Assembly (NCBI GenBank): GCA_021741355.1
Contig: JAIOXZ010000033.1
Location: 1 to 38,230 of the forward strand
From: Caulobacter sp.
GTDB taxonomy: Bacteria; Pseudomonadota; Alphaproteobacteria; Caulobacterales; Caulobacteraceae
Direction: 5' to 3'
DNA length: 38,230 nucleotides
Position numbers and translations under genes: made by a program. This document shows, piece after piece, positions 1 to 10,903 of this stretch. How positions within the stretch are numbered: position 1 is the first letter of the stretch; the number at the start of each line of letters is the position of its first letter. The notes beneath the pieces were generated by a model. That model did no database searches. It saw only the letters and a program-made list of their open reading frames with translations, and was not told where the DNA came from.

Positions 1-86
1 CTCTCCGGACAGACCGGCGACCGCGCTGCGCAGCCTGGGGGCTCCGCGCGGACGCCTCTTGCAACCCACCTCAACGAAGGCTCAGA

Positions 87-671
87 TCAACCTAGGACTC
101 TCGTTATGGCTGGATGAGAAATGGGGGTCACGTCATCCTCGACAAAGGCATCGATTCCAATCAGCTCGAGCACATACCGCGCTGCAAATCCGAGCGGTTG
201 AAGGGCGTCGTCGCTGAGGTCACGCTGGACCAGTTCCTTGCCCTGAAGCGACAGCCCGAAGAGCCAAAGCAGTTGCTGCTCTATTGCGCTCCCCCCGCGG
301 CAAAGGAGGAAGGTGATTTGGCGTTCTCCGGACAGGCAGACAAACAGCGTGTCGCCGTCTGACGCCTTTTGAACGATCGGGTTGGATTCCGCTGGGTAGT
401 AGAAGCGAGGCTCAGGATCCCGGTGCGACTTCTTCTTTCGGCTATCATACCACGTAGCCGAGCTATCGAATGACAACGGCGTATCATCGTCCGAAAGCCA
501 GACGTATTTTGCAGTCAGCACCTCGCGACCGACAGGTTGGCCGAGAAACCTCTGAAATGATGCAACGCCTTGGAACTCGTGGCCGCGCGATACCTTGGGA
601 TCGACCTCTGTCCCCGTGAGGCGTTTTACACCCACGCCAGCGAAGTAGTCGCTAAGGTAGCCCTGCTTCAT
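87..671 (-). pseudogene. EcoRII-like type II restriction endonuclease, N-terminal fragment
   Basis: The 194-residue product begins [10 protein letters not shown] and carries the signature of the N-terminal DNA-binding (effector) part of EcoRII-family endonucleases, including a WYDSR segment near residue 74 and an EQQLLWLFGL helix near residue 131. EcoRII-family enzymes are usually about 400 residues, with a separate C-terminal catalytic domain. Here an in-frame TGA at 87-89 ends the protein before that domain, and the remaining 86 bases, which are visibly richer in GC, show no recognisable continuation in any frame. The start overlaps the vsr stop as ATGA, so it is the last gene of a dcm-vsr-endonuclease operon. 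I infer a truncated and probably inactive nuclease, perhaps cut by a deletion or an insertion boundary. Family assignment is by motif memory, not a search. Confidence 0.7.
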
Positions 672-1114
672 CCCCGGATATCAATCATAGCCGTATTGCC
701 CCGGAGCCAGTTCGAAAGGCGATCCACAGCCTCATTGAGACCCTGTTCGCCTCTTCCGCGCAATGAACATTCCCACACTGTCGCGATCCGCCAACCGGTA
801 GATTCAAGCGCGGATATGTTCGCCATATCGCGGTCCGCATTGCCGAGCAGCTTCTGTCGCCAAAAGTCCGGTCGCGACGCAGGTATCTTGAACAGCCCGC
901 AGTCGTGAGCATGCCAGAAGCAGCCGTGCACAAACACGACTGCCCCGTGCTTGGGCAGGCATATATCCGGCTTGCCCGGCAGCTTGCAGTGCAGACGATA
1001 GCGGAAACCACGGGCGTGCAGCCCGCGACGGATCATCATTTCCGGTTTGGTGTTCTTGCCCCGGATGCCCGACATCATCCGGCTGCGAGTGGCCGGATCG
1101 ACGACGTCAGCCAA
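668..1114 (-). CDS. vsr: Vsr very-short-patch mismatch endonuclease
   Basis: Vsr enzymes nick 5' of the T in T:G mismatches created when 5-methylcytosine deaminates at Dcm-type sites, starting very short patch repair. The 148-residue product has the normal length. It shows the family start ([16 protein letters not shown], about residues 10-25), the catalytic-site region GKPDIC with Asp50, and [13 protein letters not shown] (about residues 60-72), whose His and Cys residues match the metal- and zinc-binding positions of the family. The start overlaps the dcm stop by 8 bases, and its stop overlaps the endonuclease start as ATGA, so all three are probably translated from one message. The gene looks intact. 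Confidence 0.93.
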   Translation of the reverse strand: MADVVDPATRSRMMSGIRGKNTKPEMMIRRGLHARGFRYRLHCKLPGKPDICLPKHGAVVFVHGCFWHAHDCGLFKIPASRPDFWRQKLLGNADRDMANISALESTGWRIATVWECSLRGRGEQGLNEAVDRLSNWLRGNTAMIDIRG

Positions 1115-2339
1115 GGGCGGCCTTCGGCTTCTGCTTGCGAACCGCCTTCAGGATATGCGGCTTCATGTGCTCGGCCACCGCCTTCACAGCCGGCACCACG
1201 ACCGAATTGCCGAACTGACGATAGGCCTGGGTGTCGGAAACCGGGATCACGAAGCTGGAGCCCTGCGGTTCATCGAAGCCCATCAGGCGAGCGCACTCGC
1301 GGGGCGTCAGGCGGCGCGGGACGCCGTCGCCCTGTTTGATCAGGATTTCCGACCCGTCTTTGTAGTAGCGGGCCGACAGGGTGCGGGCGACGTCATCGGG
1401 CCCGACCAGGCCGAAACCGAAGCCGTTCCCCGCTGCCTTGTGCTTGGCGGCGTAGTTCTGGAGGTAGGTCCAGAGATGGTTGGTCAGGGTATATCTGGGG
1501 TTCACCTTGCCGATGTTGTCACCGACCTCGGACCCGACGAACCGCTGATCGGGCGCCTCGTCACCGTTCTCCGGATGCAGGATCGAATGAAGCTTCGGTG
1601 CAGTGGACTTGTCCGGAAGCGTCATCGTGTCGAACTCGAAGCCGCTGTCGTCACGCAGGCCGACGATGAAGATCCGCTCGCGGTGTTGCGGCACCCAGGA
1701 ACGCCCGTCGATCACCCGATAGTCAATCGTATAGCCGAGGTCGTTCTCCAGAACGTCCTTGATGGTTTCGAACGTCCGGCCCTTGTCATGGCTGAGCAGG
1801 TTGCGGACGTTTTCCAGCAGGAAAGCCGCCGGACGGTGATGCCGGATGATCCGCGCGACGTCGTAGAAAAGCGTGCCCTGGGTCTTGTCCTCGAAACCAT
1901 GCGGCCGGTTCAGGGAGTTCTTCTTCGAAACCCCGGCAATCGAGAACGGCTGGCAGGGAAAGCCGGCAAGCAACACGTCGTGCGCCGGGATATCCGCAGC
2001 CTCGATCTTGGTGATGTCGCCGTTGATCTCATGATCGTCGTCCGGGAAGTTCGCCCGGTAGGTCTTCTGGCTGTACTTGTCCCACTCGCTGGTGAAGACG
2101 CAGCGACCGCCGATGGACTCAAAGCCCCGACGCAGTCCGCCGATGCCTGCGAACAGGTCGATGAAGGTGAAGTCACCTTCTGGCTGCGCGCCGCCCCTGA
2201 TGACCGCAAGTTTCGGCTGCACCGGCGCCGGATCATCAAGCACGCCAAGGCCGACGAGCCTGTCTACGCCAAGCTGCCCGGCGCGCTTCGCAAGGATCGC
2301 GTTTTCCGACACCTGAGTCTCCGAGTCGCTGGCCAGCAT
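1107..2339 (-). CDS. dcm: DNA (cytosine-5-)-methyltransferase, Dcm type
   Basis: This SAM-dependent C5-cytosine methyltransferase has all main motifs in order: motif I DLFAGIGG (about 61-68), motif [10 protein letters not shown] with catalytic Cys129, motif VI ENV (176-178), motif VIII QHRER (218-222), then a target-recognition region, [14 protein letters not shown] and the C-terminal QFGNSVVVP. An N-terminal stretch ([15 protein letters not shown]) resembles the small helical domain of Dcm. I chose the ATG at 2339, giving 410 residues. The open frame extends upstream to 2561, but that part lies over the VOC gene and looks unnatural. Partners Vsr and an EcoRII-like nuclease suggest a CCWGG-like target, which is inference. 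Base composition is lower in GC than the flanking housekeeping genes, consistent with transfer. Confidence 0.93.
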   Translation of the reverse strand: MLASDSETQVSENAILAKRAGQLGVDRLVGLGVLDDPAPVQPKLAVIRGGAQPEGDFTFIDLFAGIGGLRRGFESIGGRCVFTSEWDKYSQKTYRANFPDDDHEINGDITKIEAADIPAHDVLLAGFPCQPFSIAGVSKKNSLNRPHGFEDKTQGTLFYDVARIIRHHRPAAFLLENVRNLLSHDKGRTFETIKDVLENDLGYTIDYRVIDGRSWVPQHRERIFIVGLRDDSGFEFDTMTLPDKSTAPKLHSILHPENGDEAPDQRFVGSEVGDNIGKVNPRYTLTNHLWTYLQNYAAKHKAAGNGFGFGLVGPDDVARTLSARYYKDGSEILIKQGDGVPRRLTPRECARLMGFDEPQGSSFVIPVSDTQAYRQFGNSVVVPAVKAVAEHMKPHILKAVRKQKPKAALG

Positions 2340-2345
2340 GGTCGC

Positions 2346-2374
2346 ATATTGCCCGACCGACTTCAGGAGAACAA
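2346..2374 (-). promoter_or_regulatory. Candidate dcm promoter
   Basis: On the minus strand TTGTTC (2369-2374) and CAATAT (2346-2351) are separated by 17 bases. Transcription would begin within a few bases of the dcm ATG at 2339, giving a nearly leaderless message, which fits the lack of a visible ribosome binding site. The -10 match is weak. Confidence 0.3.
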
Positions 2375-2391
2375 GTCGAGAACAGGCGCGG

Positions 2392-2799
2392 CTATTTCGC
2401 CTTCGGTTCAGGCCTCTGCAGCAACTCCACCAGATACCCGTCCGGGTCCTTCGCGAACCCCACCACCGCCCCGCCCAGCGACGGGATCGGGGTCGGCTCG
2501 CGGACGATCTCCAGGCCCTCGGCGCGGATGGCGTCGGCCGCCGCTTGCGGGTCGGGCACATACAGCACGATCTTGATCGGCAGGTCGGCGTAGTTGCGCG
2601 GCGAGCCGTCGGTCCAGTGCATCAGCACGATGGCCGAGCCGCGGCCTTCGTAGCCGAGCACGATCTCGTCCATGTGCGGCAGCTTGAAGGTCTGCAGCAC
2701 CTTCATGCCCAGCACCCGCTCGTAGAAGTCGCCCGACCGCGTCAGGTCGCTGACGCCGATGCCGACCGCGCCGACATAGGCGCCCGGGTTGTTGGCCAT
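2392..2799 (-). CDS. VOC (glyoxalase/dioxygenase fold) family protein
   Basis: The 135-residue protein has the single-domain vicinal oxygen chelate pattern: a first beta-alpha module ([20 protein letters not shown]), a middle GSAIVLMHW strand and a C-terminal [14 protein letters not shown] strand. By eye alignment with glyoxalase I, only the last metal-ligand glutamate (in YLVELL) is clearly kept. The positions of the first His, the middle Glu and the second His hold other residues. It is therefore unlikely to be an ordinary glyoxalase I, and its substrate is unknown. It lies upstream of dcm on the same strand with 52 bases between them, but its GC-rich codon use matches the host chromosome rather than the restriction genes. 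Confidence 0.8.
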   Translation of the reverse strand: MANNPGAYVGAVGIGVSDLTRSGDFYERVLGMKVLQTFKLPHMDEIVLGYEGRGSAIVLMHWTDGSPRNYADLPIKIVLYVPDPQAAADAIRAEGLEIVREPTPIPSLGGAVVGFAKDPDGYLVELLQRPEPKAK

Positions 2800-2874
2800 G
2801 GTGTGGGGTCCCCTCTTTTGCGGAGAGGGTAGGGGGTGGCGAGGCGGAATTGAACCCTTCGCCGAGGCTGCTGG

Positions 2875-3099
2875 CTACTCGGCGGCCTGAATGTCCCGGT
2901 CTGCATCCGGCGGTGGCGACTTGGACCAGGCGCCGGGGGCAAGCGTCTTGCTGGCGCTGAGGATCTCGATCCCCATGACCTGACCGTCGAGGGTGAAATC
3001 GAGGATCACGCCTGGCGAGACTTCCTCGCTCTCGTCGTAGGCTCCGTCCGCCAGCTTGATGTAGACGGCGTCGGCTTCAGGGTCGTAGCGCAGGGTCAT
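2875..3099 (-). CDS. DUF2283 domain protein, candidate antitoxin partner
   Basis: This 74-residue protein begins TLRYDPEADAVYIKLADG and contains VSPGVILDFTLDGQVMGIEIL, the compact beta-rich pattern of DUF2283. These proteins have no established biochemical activity. They often sit next to DUF4258 proteins in arrangements that resemble toxin-antitoxin pairs. Here the start overlaps the stop of the upstream DUF4258 gene as ATGA, which implies coupled translation and a physical partnership. The C-terminal tail (about residues 58-74) is polar and probably disordered. Which partner would be toxic cannot be told from sequence. Confidence 0.8.
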   Translation of the reverse strand: MTLRYDPEADAVYIKLADGAYDESEEVSPGVILDFTLDGQVMGIEILSASKTLAPGAWSKSPPPDADRDIQAAE

Positions 3100-3368
3100 G
3101 GTCGCGCCTTTCGTCGGAGCGCCCGTCGAGCGCCACGGTCCAACAATACCGTAAGCGCGCGGATTTCGTCAGCCGTTTCAACACACGGGACCCGGATCAC
3201 GCGTCCGTCTGCCTCTGCGATGGCCTTGAAGCGCCGCTCGACAGCCGCGTCATTCGGGTCTGGCTCGACCCAGTCGGGCGTCCGGATCGCCGCTTCGGCC
3301 CAGGCCTTCTGGAGCGCGCGATCCCGCAAATTGTCCCGCGCGTGCTTCATCCAGCGGATTGGCTTCAC
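3096..3368 (-). CDS. DUF4258 domain protein, candidate toxin partner
   Basis: The 90-residue product contains KHARDNLRDRAL near the N-terminus and ends in a basic tail (RGARRALRRKARP). The early Lys/His-Ala-Arg helix followed by a strand-rich core (DGRVIRVPCV, DEIRALTVLL) is typical of DUF4258, a small-protein family distantly reminiscent of RelE-like folds. The start is a GTG at 3368; an internal ATG at 3350 is an alternative. It precedes and overlaps the DUF2283 gene by ATGA. A good sigma-70-like promoter lies just upstream, so the pair is likely expressed independently of lepA. A toxin role is inference from gene pairing only. Confidence 0.75.
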   Translation of the reverse strand: MKPIRWMKHARDNLRDRALQKAWAEAAIRTPDWVEPDPNDAAVERRFKAIAEADGRVIRVPCVETADEIRALTVLLDRGARRALRRKARP

Positions 3369-3402
3369 CCTGAAAGTGAAGCACGAGGCCGCTCGTCAAT
3401 CA

Positions 3403-3427
3403 ATCATAAAGTGTAATTTACCGAAAC

Positions 3428-3431
<4 letters not shown>
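3403..3431 (-). promoter_or_regulatory. Promoter of the DUF4258-DUF2283 pair
   Basis: The minus strand has TTGAGT (3426-3431), a 17-base spacer and TATGAT (3403-3408), one of the best sigma-70 matches in the window. It lies in an AT-rich patch and its -35 box overlaps the lepA stop codon. It would give about 28 bases of untranslated leader before the GTG at 3368. Confidence 0.6.
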
Positions 3432-5233
<1,802 letters not shown>

Positions 5234-5309
5234 GCGCGCCCGTCTAGCACATTGCGCCGTCAAGGCGAGGGCCGGGGCGTCGCGGCGGCCGAATGCGGCC
5301 ATTTCGCAC

Positions 5310-5337
5310 TTGCGAACGACGGTCTTGCGCCTAGATA
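5310..5337 (+). promoter_or_regulatory. Candidate promoter of the RND efflux operon
   Basis: TTGCGA (5310-5315) and TAGATA (5332-5337) are spaced by 16 bases in the 165-base gap between divergent lepA and the membrane fusion gene. This would leave a leader of about 55 bases before the GTG at 5399. No clear operator was seen. Confidence 0.4.
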
Positions 5338-5398
5338 CGGATGCGGTCCGCGGCTCGCCGCCGGGCGCATTGACGCATGCCTGCAGGGGACGAGCACA

Positions 5399-6484
5399 GT
5401 GAGACACGGAACTGACCGGCGCGGCCGGCCGATGGCGGTGCTTGCCCTCGTTCTTCTGGCGGTCGCGGCCTGCGGCAAGCCCAAGGAGCAGCCCAAGGGC
5501 GCCCAGGCCAGCCAGACCGTGACGGTCCAGGCGGTCAGCGTGGTCAGCATGGCCCGGCGGGTGACCGCCAGCGGCAACATCGTCGCCTGGAACGAGGTCG
5601 TGGTCGGCGCCGAGACCGGCGGCCTGACGGCCGTGCGCGTGCTGGTCGATGAAGGCGTCTGGGTCCGTCAGGGCCAGCCGCTGCTGCAGATGAACGATGA
5701 CCTGCTGCGCGCCCAGGTGCGCCAGCAGGAGGCCAGCCTCGCGGCCGCCCGCGCCACCCTGGCCCAGGCCCAGGCGGCGCTCGGCCGGGCGCGCGAGCTG
5801 AAGGAGCGCGGCTACCTCTCGCAAGCCGGGCTCGACACCGCCACCGCCAGCCAGGCCACGGCCGCCGCCCAGGTCTCCGCCGCCGAGGCGGGCCTCTCGG
5901 AGATCCGCACCCGGCTCGGCCAGGCCGTCGTCCGCGCGCCGGTCGCCGGTCTGATCGCCTCGCGCAAGGTCGTGCAGGGCCAGATCGTCGCCCCGGGCAC
6001 CGAGCTCTTCCGCATCGTCCGCGACGGCCGGCTGGAGCTGAACGCCGAGGTGCCCGAGACGGTGCTGGCCCAGGTCCGCGCCGGCATGCCCGCGACGGTC
6101 ATCTCCGATCAGCTGGGCGAGGTTCCCGGATCGGTGCGCATCGTGACGCCGCAGGTCGATGCATCCAGCCGCGTCGGCATTGCCCGCATCGCCCTGTCCG
6201 CCGCCGGCGGCTTCCGCCCGGGCATGTTCGCCCGCGGGGTCATCAATGTCGGCGACCAGCCGGCCGTGACGGTGCCCTCGGTCGCCGTCGTCTATCGCGA
6301 CAACAAGCCGGGCGTGTTCGTCATGGGCGCCCAGTCGGTGGTCCGCTTCCGCCCGATCGTCATCGGCTCGCGGACGAAGGACATGGTCGAGGTGGAAAGC
6401 GGCGTGAGCGCCGGCGAGCGGATCGTGGCCAAGGGCGCGGGCTTCCTCGCCGACGGCGACCACGTCCGCGTCGTGGCGAAGTAG
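5399..6484 (+). CDS. RND efflux periplasmic adaptor (membrane fusion lipoprotein)
   Basis: This is the HlyD/AcrA-type adaptor linking an inner-membrane RND pump to an outer-membrane channel. I chose GTG 5399 (361 residues) because AGGGGAC sits at a proper distance upstream and the product then starts with a short basic segment, a hydrophobic run and a lipobox ending VAAC (Cys25). An ATG 11 codons later is an alternative. Lipoyl-like half-motifs flank an alpha-helical hairpin rich in Ala and Gln (about residues 95-165). The segment [20 protein letters not shown] completes the lipoyl domain, followed by the beta-barrel region. The permease begins 7 bases downstream. No outer-membrane channel gene is present nearby. 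Confidence 0.92.
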   Translation: MRHGTDRRGRPMAVLALVLLAVAACGKPKEQPKGAQASQTVTVQAVSVVSMARRVTASGNIVAWNEVVVGAETGGLTAVRVLVDEGVWVRQGQPLLQMNDDLLRAQVRQQEASLAAARATLAQAQAALGRARELKERGYLSQAGLDTATASQATAAAQVSAAEAGLSEIRTRLGQAVVRAPVAGLIASRKVVQGQIVAPGTELFRIVRDGRLELNAEVPETVLAQVRAGMPATVISDQLGEVPGSVRIVTPQVDASSRVGIARIALSAAGGFRPGMFARGVINVGDQPAVTVPSVAVVYRDNKPGVFVMGAQSVVRFRPIVIGSRTKDMVEVESGVSAGERIVAKGAGFLADGDHVRVVAK

Positions 6485-6490
6485 ACCGCC

Positions 6491-9400
6491 ATGCGCAACA
6501 TCTCCTCCTGGTCGATCAGGAACCCGATCCCGGTCATCATGCTGTTCATCATGCTGACGCTGGCCGGGACCGCCGGCTTCAACGCCATGCGGATCAACAA
6601 CAACCCGGACATCGATTTTCCGCTGATCTACGTCAACGCGAGCCGGCCCGGCGCCGCCCCGACGGAGATGGAGACCCAGGTCACCCGGCTGATCGAGGAC
6701 AAGATCGCCGGCCTCAGCGGCGTACGGCACATGCGCTCGACGGTGACCGACGGCGTCTCGGTGACGATCATCGAGTTCGAGCTGTCCACCGAGGTCGAGA
6801 AGGCCACCAACGACGTCCGCAACGCGATGAGCGGCCTGATGGGCAGCCTGCCGCAGGACATGCAGGAACCGATCGTCCAGCGCATCGACATCACCGGCGA
6901 CCCGCTGATCACCTGGGTCGTGCGGTCGGACACGATGACGCCGGAGCAGATGTCCTGGTTCGTCGACAACGAGGCCAGCCGCGCCCTGCTGGCGATCCAG
7001 GGCGTCGGCGAGGTCAACCGCCTCGGCGGGGTGGATCGCGAGATCCGCATCGATCTGGACCCCGACCGCCTGGCCTCGCTGGGCGTCACCGCCGCGACGG
7101 TCAGCCAGGCGCTGGTCAATGTGAACAACGACCTCCCCGGCGGCCGGGTGACGGTCAACGGCACCGAACGCTCGATCCGCACGCTGGGCTCGGCCGGCTC
7201 GATCCAGGAACTGTCCGACATGCGCGTGCCGGTGGCCGGCGGCAGCGTCCGGCTGGGCGACCTCGGCCGGATCGAGGACAACTGGACCGAACCGCGCGCC
7301 CGCGCCCGCTACGACGGCAAGGAGGTCATCACTTTCAACTTCCTGCGCTCGCGTGACGCCAGCGAGGTCAAGACCGCCGAGCGGGTCCGTGAGGCGATCG
7401 CGAAGATCGACGCGGCGCACCCCGAGCTGACGATCGAGCAGATCAACGCCACCGTCGAGTTCGCCGAGGAGAGCTACATCGCCTCGCTGGAGGCGGTCGG
7501 CCTGGGCGCCCTGCTGGCGGTGATCGTGGTCTGGCTGTTCCTGCGTGACTGGCGCGCGACCCTGATCGCGGCGGTGGCCATGCCGCTGTCGCTGATCCCG
7601 ACCTTCGCGGTGCTCGAGCCGCTGGGCCAGTCGCTCAACATGATCACCCTGTTGGCGCTGTCGCTGACCATCGGCATCCTGGTCGACGACGCCATCGTCG
7701 AGATCGAGAACATCGTCCGGCACATGCGGGGCGGCAAGGCGCCCTACCCCTCGGCCATCGAGGCTTCGGACGAGATCGGCCTGGCCGTCGTCGCCACCAC
7801 CGCGACCATCGTGGCGGTGTTCGCGCCGGTCGGCTTCATGCCCGGCATCATCGGCCAGTTCTTCAAGGCCTTCGCCCTGGCCGCCTGCGTCTCGGTGCTG
7901 TTCTCGCTGGTCGTGGCGCGGATGCTGACGCCGCTGATGGCCGCCTACCTGCTCAAGCACAAGCCGCACGACGACAAGGACCCGCCCTGGATGACCAGCT
8001 ACCTGCGCTGGCTGGGCTGGGCCCTGGCCAACCGCTGGAAGGTCTTCGGCATGGGCGTGGTGGTGTTTGTCCTCACCGCCATGGTCACGCCGCTGGTCCC
8101 CGTCGAGGTCCAGCCGTCGGTCGACATCGGCCGCGCGGCCTTCTCGGTCGAACTGCCCCCGGGCTCGACCCTCGAACAGACGGACGAAGTGGTCGCCCGG
8201 GTGACCCGCGACCTGCGCGCGCGCCCGGAAGTGACCAACGTCTACGCCGCGATCGGCGGCAATGACGTGAACACCGCGACGGTGACGGCGGAGATGGTCC
8301 ACAAGAGCAAGCGGGACGTCACGCAGAAGCAGTTCGTGCGCGAGATGGTCGACTTCTTCGAGGCCGTGCCGGGCGCCCGCATCGGCGTGCCCTCGCAGCT
8401 CGGCGGCGGCCCGACCGACGGCAGCGTCTTCTCCTATTCGATCCAGAGCGACGACGGCCGCAAGCTGATGGCCGCCGCCCAGGCGATCGAGCGCGAGATG
8501 CGCGGCGTCAAGGGCCTGGCCAATGTGATCAACACCGCCGCCATCGCGCGGCCGGAAATCCTGATCACGCCCAGGGCCGACGAGGCCGCGCGCCTCGGCG
8601 TCTCGGCCGGCGTGCTGTCGCAGGCGATCCGCGTCGCCACCATCGGCGACATCGACCAGCTGCTGCCCAAGTACAATCTCGGCGACCGCCAGGTGCCGAT
8701 CCGCCTCAAGCTCAGCGAAGAGGCGCGTCAGGAGCTGTCGGTGATCGAGAACCTGCGCGTGCCGACCGCCGGTGGCGGCGTGGTGCCGCTCAGCGCCGTC
8801 GCCGACATCAGCTACGGCGCCGGCCCGTCGCAGGTGAACCGGCTCGACCGCTCACGCGTGGCGACGATCACCGCCGAGCTGAACGGCATCACCAGCGGCG
8901 AGGCCTCGATCGCGGTCGGCCGTCTGCCATCGGTCAAGAACCTGCCCGAAGGCGTCAAACAGGGCATGACCGGGGACGCCGAGTTCCTCGTCGAGATGGT
9001 CGTCGGCTTCGCCGGCGCCTTCGGCACGGGCCTGATCCTGATGTACGCGGTGCTGGCGCTGCTGTTCAAAAGCTTCACCCACCCGATTACCATCATGGCG
9101 GCGCTGCCGCTGGCCATCGGCGGGGCCTTCGTCGGCCTGCTGATCATGGGCAGCACCTTCTCGATCTCCTCGCTGATCGGCATCCTCATGCTGATGGGCA
9201 TCGCGGCGAAGAACTCGATCCTGCTGGTCGAGTACGCGCTCGAGGCCATCAAGGGCGGGATGAGCCGCCACGACGCCCTGATGGACGCCGCCCACAAGCG
9301 GGCCCGGCCGATCCTGATGACCACGGTGGCGATGGGCGCAGGCATGGCGCCGGTGGCCCTGGGCTGGGGCGCGGACGTCGAGTTCCGCCAGCCGATGGCC

Positions 9401-9592
9401 GTGTCGGTGGTCGGTGGCCTGATCACCTCGACCCTGCTGTCGCTGCTCTACATCCCGGCGATCTTCACGATCATCGACGACATCCGCGGCTGGGGACACC
9501 GGCGGCTGAACCGGATGTTCGCTGGCCAGATGGTGCTCAACCCCGGGTCGGGAAAACCGGCGGCGACGAGCGTGGGCGGGACCGTGGATTAA
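6491..9592 (+). CDS. RND efflux pump permease (HAE1/AcrB family)
   Basis: The 1033-residue protein has the AcrB-family architecture: an N-terminal membrane helix ([20 protein letters not shown]), a large periplasmic porter loop, a helix bundle from about residue 335, a second periplasmic loop and a final bundle. TM4 contains [20 protein letters not shown] with the Asp399-Asp400 pair of the proton relay. [13 protein letters not shown] in the second bundle matches the family. Such pumps export hydrophobic or amphiphilic compounds by proton antiport. The substrate cannot be deduced. It forms an operon with the adaptor lipoprotein and must borrow an outer-membrane channel encoded elsewhere. Confidence 0.95.
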   Translation: MRNISSWSIRNPIPVIMLFIMLTLAGTAGFNAMRINNNPDIDFPLIYVNASRPGAAPTEMETQVTRLIEDKIAGLSGVRHMRSTVTDGVSVTIIEFELSTEVEKATNDVRNAMSGLMGSLPQDMQEPIVQRIDITGDPLITWVVRSDTMTPEQMSWFVDNEASRALLAIQGVGEVNRLGGVDREIRIDLDPDRLASLGVTAATVSQALVNVNNDLPGGRVTVNGTERSIRTLGSAGSIQELSDMRVPVAGGSVRLGDLGRIEDNWTEPRARARYDGKEVITFNFLRSRDASEVKTAERVREAIAKIDAAHPELTIEQINATVEFAEESYIASLEAVGLGALLAVIVVWLFLRDWRATLIAAVAMPLSLIPTFAVLEPLGQSLNMITLLALSLTIGILVDDAIVEIENIVRHMRGGKAPYPSAIEASDEIGLAVVATTATIVAVFAPVGFMPGIIGQFFKAFALAACVSVLFSLVVARMLTPLMAAYLLKHKPHDDKDPPWMTSYLRWLGWALANRWKVFGMGVVVFVLTAMVTPLVPVEVQPSVDIGRAAFSVELPPGSTLEQTDEVVARVTRDLRARPEVTNVYAAIGGNDVNTATVTAEMVHKSKRDVTQKQFVREMVDFFEAVPGARIGVPSQLGGGPTDGSVFSYSIQSDDGRKLMAAAQAIEREMRGVKGLANVINTAAIARPEILITPRADEAARLGVSAGVLSQAIRVATIGDIDQLLPKYNLGDRQVPIRLKLSEEARQELSVIENLRVPTAGGGVVPLSAVADISYGAGPSQVNRLDRSRVATITAELNGITSGEASIAVGRLPSVKNLPEGVKQGMTGDAEFLVEMVVGFAGAFGTGLILMYAVLALLFKSFTHPITIMAALPLAIGGAFVGLLIMGSTFSISSLIGILMLMGIAAKNSILLVEYALEAIKGGMSRHDALMDAAHKRARPILMTTVAMGAGMAPVALGWGADVEFRQPMAVSVVGGLITSTLLSLLYIPAIFTIIDDIRGWGHRRLNRMFAGQMVLNPGSGKPAATSVGGTVD

Positions 9593-9675
9593 CCTCGCGA
9601 TAACCTTCGCGCCGCAAACCGGACGTATTGGAATGGGACCCTGTCAGGGCTTCCAAGCGACTCGGAGTGATTCCC

Positions 9676-10257
9676 ATGGACCGCCGCACCCTGATCCTTT
9701 CCGGTCTCGCCGCGGGCGTGAGCGGCGTGGCGACCAACAGCCTGGCGCAGGACGCCGACCCGGCTGACGGCTCCCGCACCTACAGCGCCGACGAGATCAT
9801 CAGCGCCACATCCGACTTCCTTGGCGTGACGGCTGAGGTGGCCGGCGCAGCCATAGAGCGCATCTTCAGCCAGAACGGTAGCCCGACGGCCTACATCGCC
9901 GGCGAGGAGGCCTCCGGCGCGATCTCCGTCGGCGCCCGCTACGGCCGCGGCCTGCTGTACATGAAGGAACAGCCGACCCAGGAAGTGTTCTGGCAGGGGC
10001 CGTCGATCGGCTTCGACGTCGGCGGCAACGCCAGCCGGGTCTTCACCCTCTGCTACAATCTGCACTACCCGGACATGATCTATCGCCGGTTCCCCGGCGT
10101 TGAAGGCTCGGCCTACATGATCGCCGGTCTGGGCGTGAACTATCAGCGCGCCGACGGCATCACCCTGGCCCCGATCCGCGCCGGCGTCGGCCTGCGGCTC
10201 GGCGCGAACATGGGCTACCTGGCCTACAGCCGCAAACGCAACATCCTGCCGTTCTGA
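9676..10257 (+). CDS. EipA-like DUF1134 periplasmic envelope protein
   Basis: The 193-residue product starts MDRRTLILSGLAAG and has a cleavable export signal ending around SLAQ (about residue 25); the Arg-Arg pair makes Tat export possible. The mature part (EDFLGVTAE-like region through GRGLLYMKEQPTQEVFWQGPSIGFDVGG) matches DUF1134. That family includes EipA, a small periplasmic beta-barrel protein needed for envelope integrity in Brucella and related alphaproteobacteria. I chose ATG 9676 because GGAG lies about 10 bases upstream and the signal peptide then begins properly; the frame extends upstream without signs of coding. It stands alone after the RND pump, with an 83-base gap, and is followed directly by a REP pair. 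Confidence 0.85.
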   Translation: MDRRTLILSGLAAGVSGVATNSLAQDADPADGSRTYSADEIISATSDFLGVTAEVAGAAIERIFSQNGSPTAYIAGEEASGAISVGARYGRGLLYMKEQPTQEVFWQGPSIGFDVGGNASRVFTLCYNLHYPDMIYRRFPGVEGSAYMIAGLGVNYQRADGITLAPIRAGVGLRLGANMGYLAYSRKRNILPF

Positions 10258-10258
10258 C

Positions 10259-10337
10259 GGGGACATGTACCGAAGGTACGTGTCCCCCAAGCGAGCGCCC
10301 CGGGTTTAGGGGACACGTACCTACGGTACATGTCCCC
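10259..10337. repeat. Inverted pair of REP-like palindromes (REPIN-like)
   Basis: Two hairpins, 10259-10287 and 10309-10337, each have a GGGGACA(T/C)GTACC arm, a 3-base loop and the complementary arm. The second is the reverse complement of the first apart from one loop base and end length. Two inverted REPs about 20 bases apart form the REPIN architecture. Relatives of the same arm occur singly at 19945-19985 and 27725-27752. The pair begins 1 base after the eipA stop. Confidence 0.85.
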
Positions 10338-10344
10338 GATCGGC

Positions 10345-10881
10345 TCAATGCTTGTCGGTCAGGCTGGCGATCCAGTCCATCAGAGCCAGCAGCACGCCGG
10401 ATGCGACGAACGTCAGGTGGATGATCACCAGCCACAGCATCTTGGTCGCGTCGATCGCCTCGGCGCTCTCGCTGGCCTCCAGGAAGGCCTTCAAGAGGGC
10501 GATGGCCGAGATGGCGACGATCGAGGCCACCAGCTTCATCTTCAGGCCCGAGAAGTCGACGGTGCCCATCCAGGACGGCCGGTCGACGGTCTCGCCGATG
10601 TCCAGCTTGGACACGAAGTTCTCGTAGCCAGAGAAGATCACGATCAGAACCAGATTGCCGGCCAGCGACAGGTCGATCAGCGACAGCGCCAGCAGGATCG
10701 CGTCCTCGGCATGGGCGCTGCCCGACAGGATCGTCGGGATCACATGCACCAGCTCCTGGAAGAAGATCACCACCAGTCCGAGCAGGGCGACGATCAGCCC
10801 GACATACATCGGCGCCATCAGCCAGCGCGAGGCGAACAGGCCTTTTTCGAGAAAGGTCTCGAGGGCGGGTTTCTGGCTCAT
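10345..10881 (-). CDS. UPF0114 (YqhA/TIGR00645) inner-membrane protein
   Basis: The 178-residue protein has four predicted membrane segments: about 22-46 (MAPMYVGLIVALLGLVVIFF), 70-90 (ILLALSLIDLSLAGNLVLIV), 118-138 (LVASIVAISAIALLKAFLEA) and 148-170. The SLIDLSLAGNLVLIVIFSGYENFVSK block is diagnostic of UPF0114, a family without a known activity that may be related to small channels. I chose ATG 10881 because GGAGAG precedes it at the right distance. It is the last gene of a short minus-strand run below the two ACT-like genes, with 22 bases between. Confidence 0.9.
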   Translation of the reverse strand: MSQKPALETFLEKGLFASRWLMAPMYVGLIVALLGLVVIFFQELVHVIPTILSGSAHAEDAILLALSLIDLSLAGNLVLIVIFSGYENFVSKLDIGETVDRPSWMGTVDFSGLKMKLVASIVAISAIALLKAFLEASESAEAIDATKMLWLVIIHLTFVASGVLLALMDWIASLTDKH

Positions 10882-10903
10882 GGGTCTCTCCGGTCTGATC
10901 CTT

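Noticed and set aside
1..117. A plus-strand open frame entering from the left edge and ending near 117
   Set aside because: It overlaps the 3' end of the nuclease fragment, has no recognisable protein pattern and is too short to judge.
2340..2561. N-terminal extension of the cytosine methyltransferase
   Set aside because: It overlaps the VOC gene in another frame and reads as Arg/Ser/Trp-rich sequence unlike any methyltransferase N-terminus.
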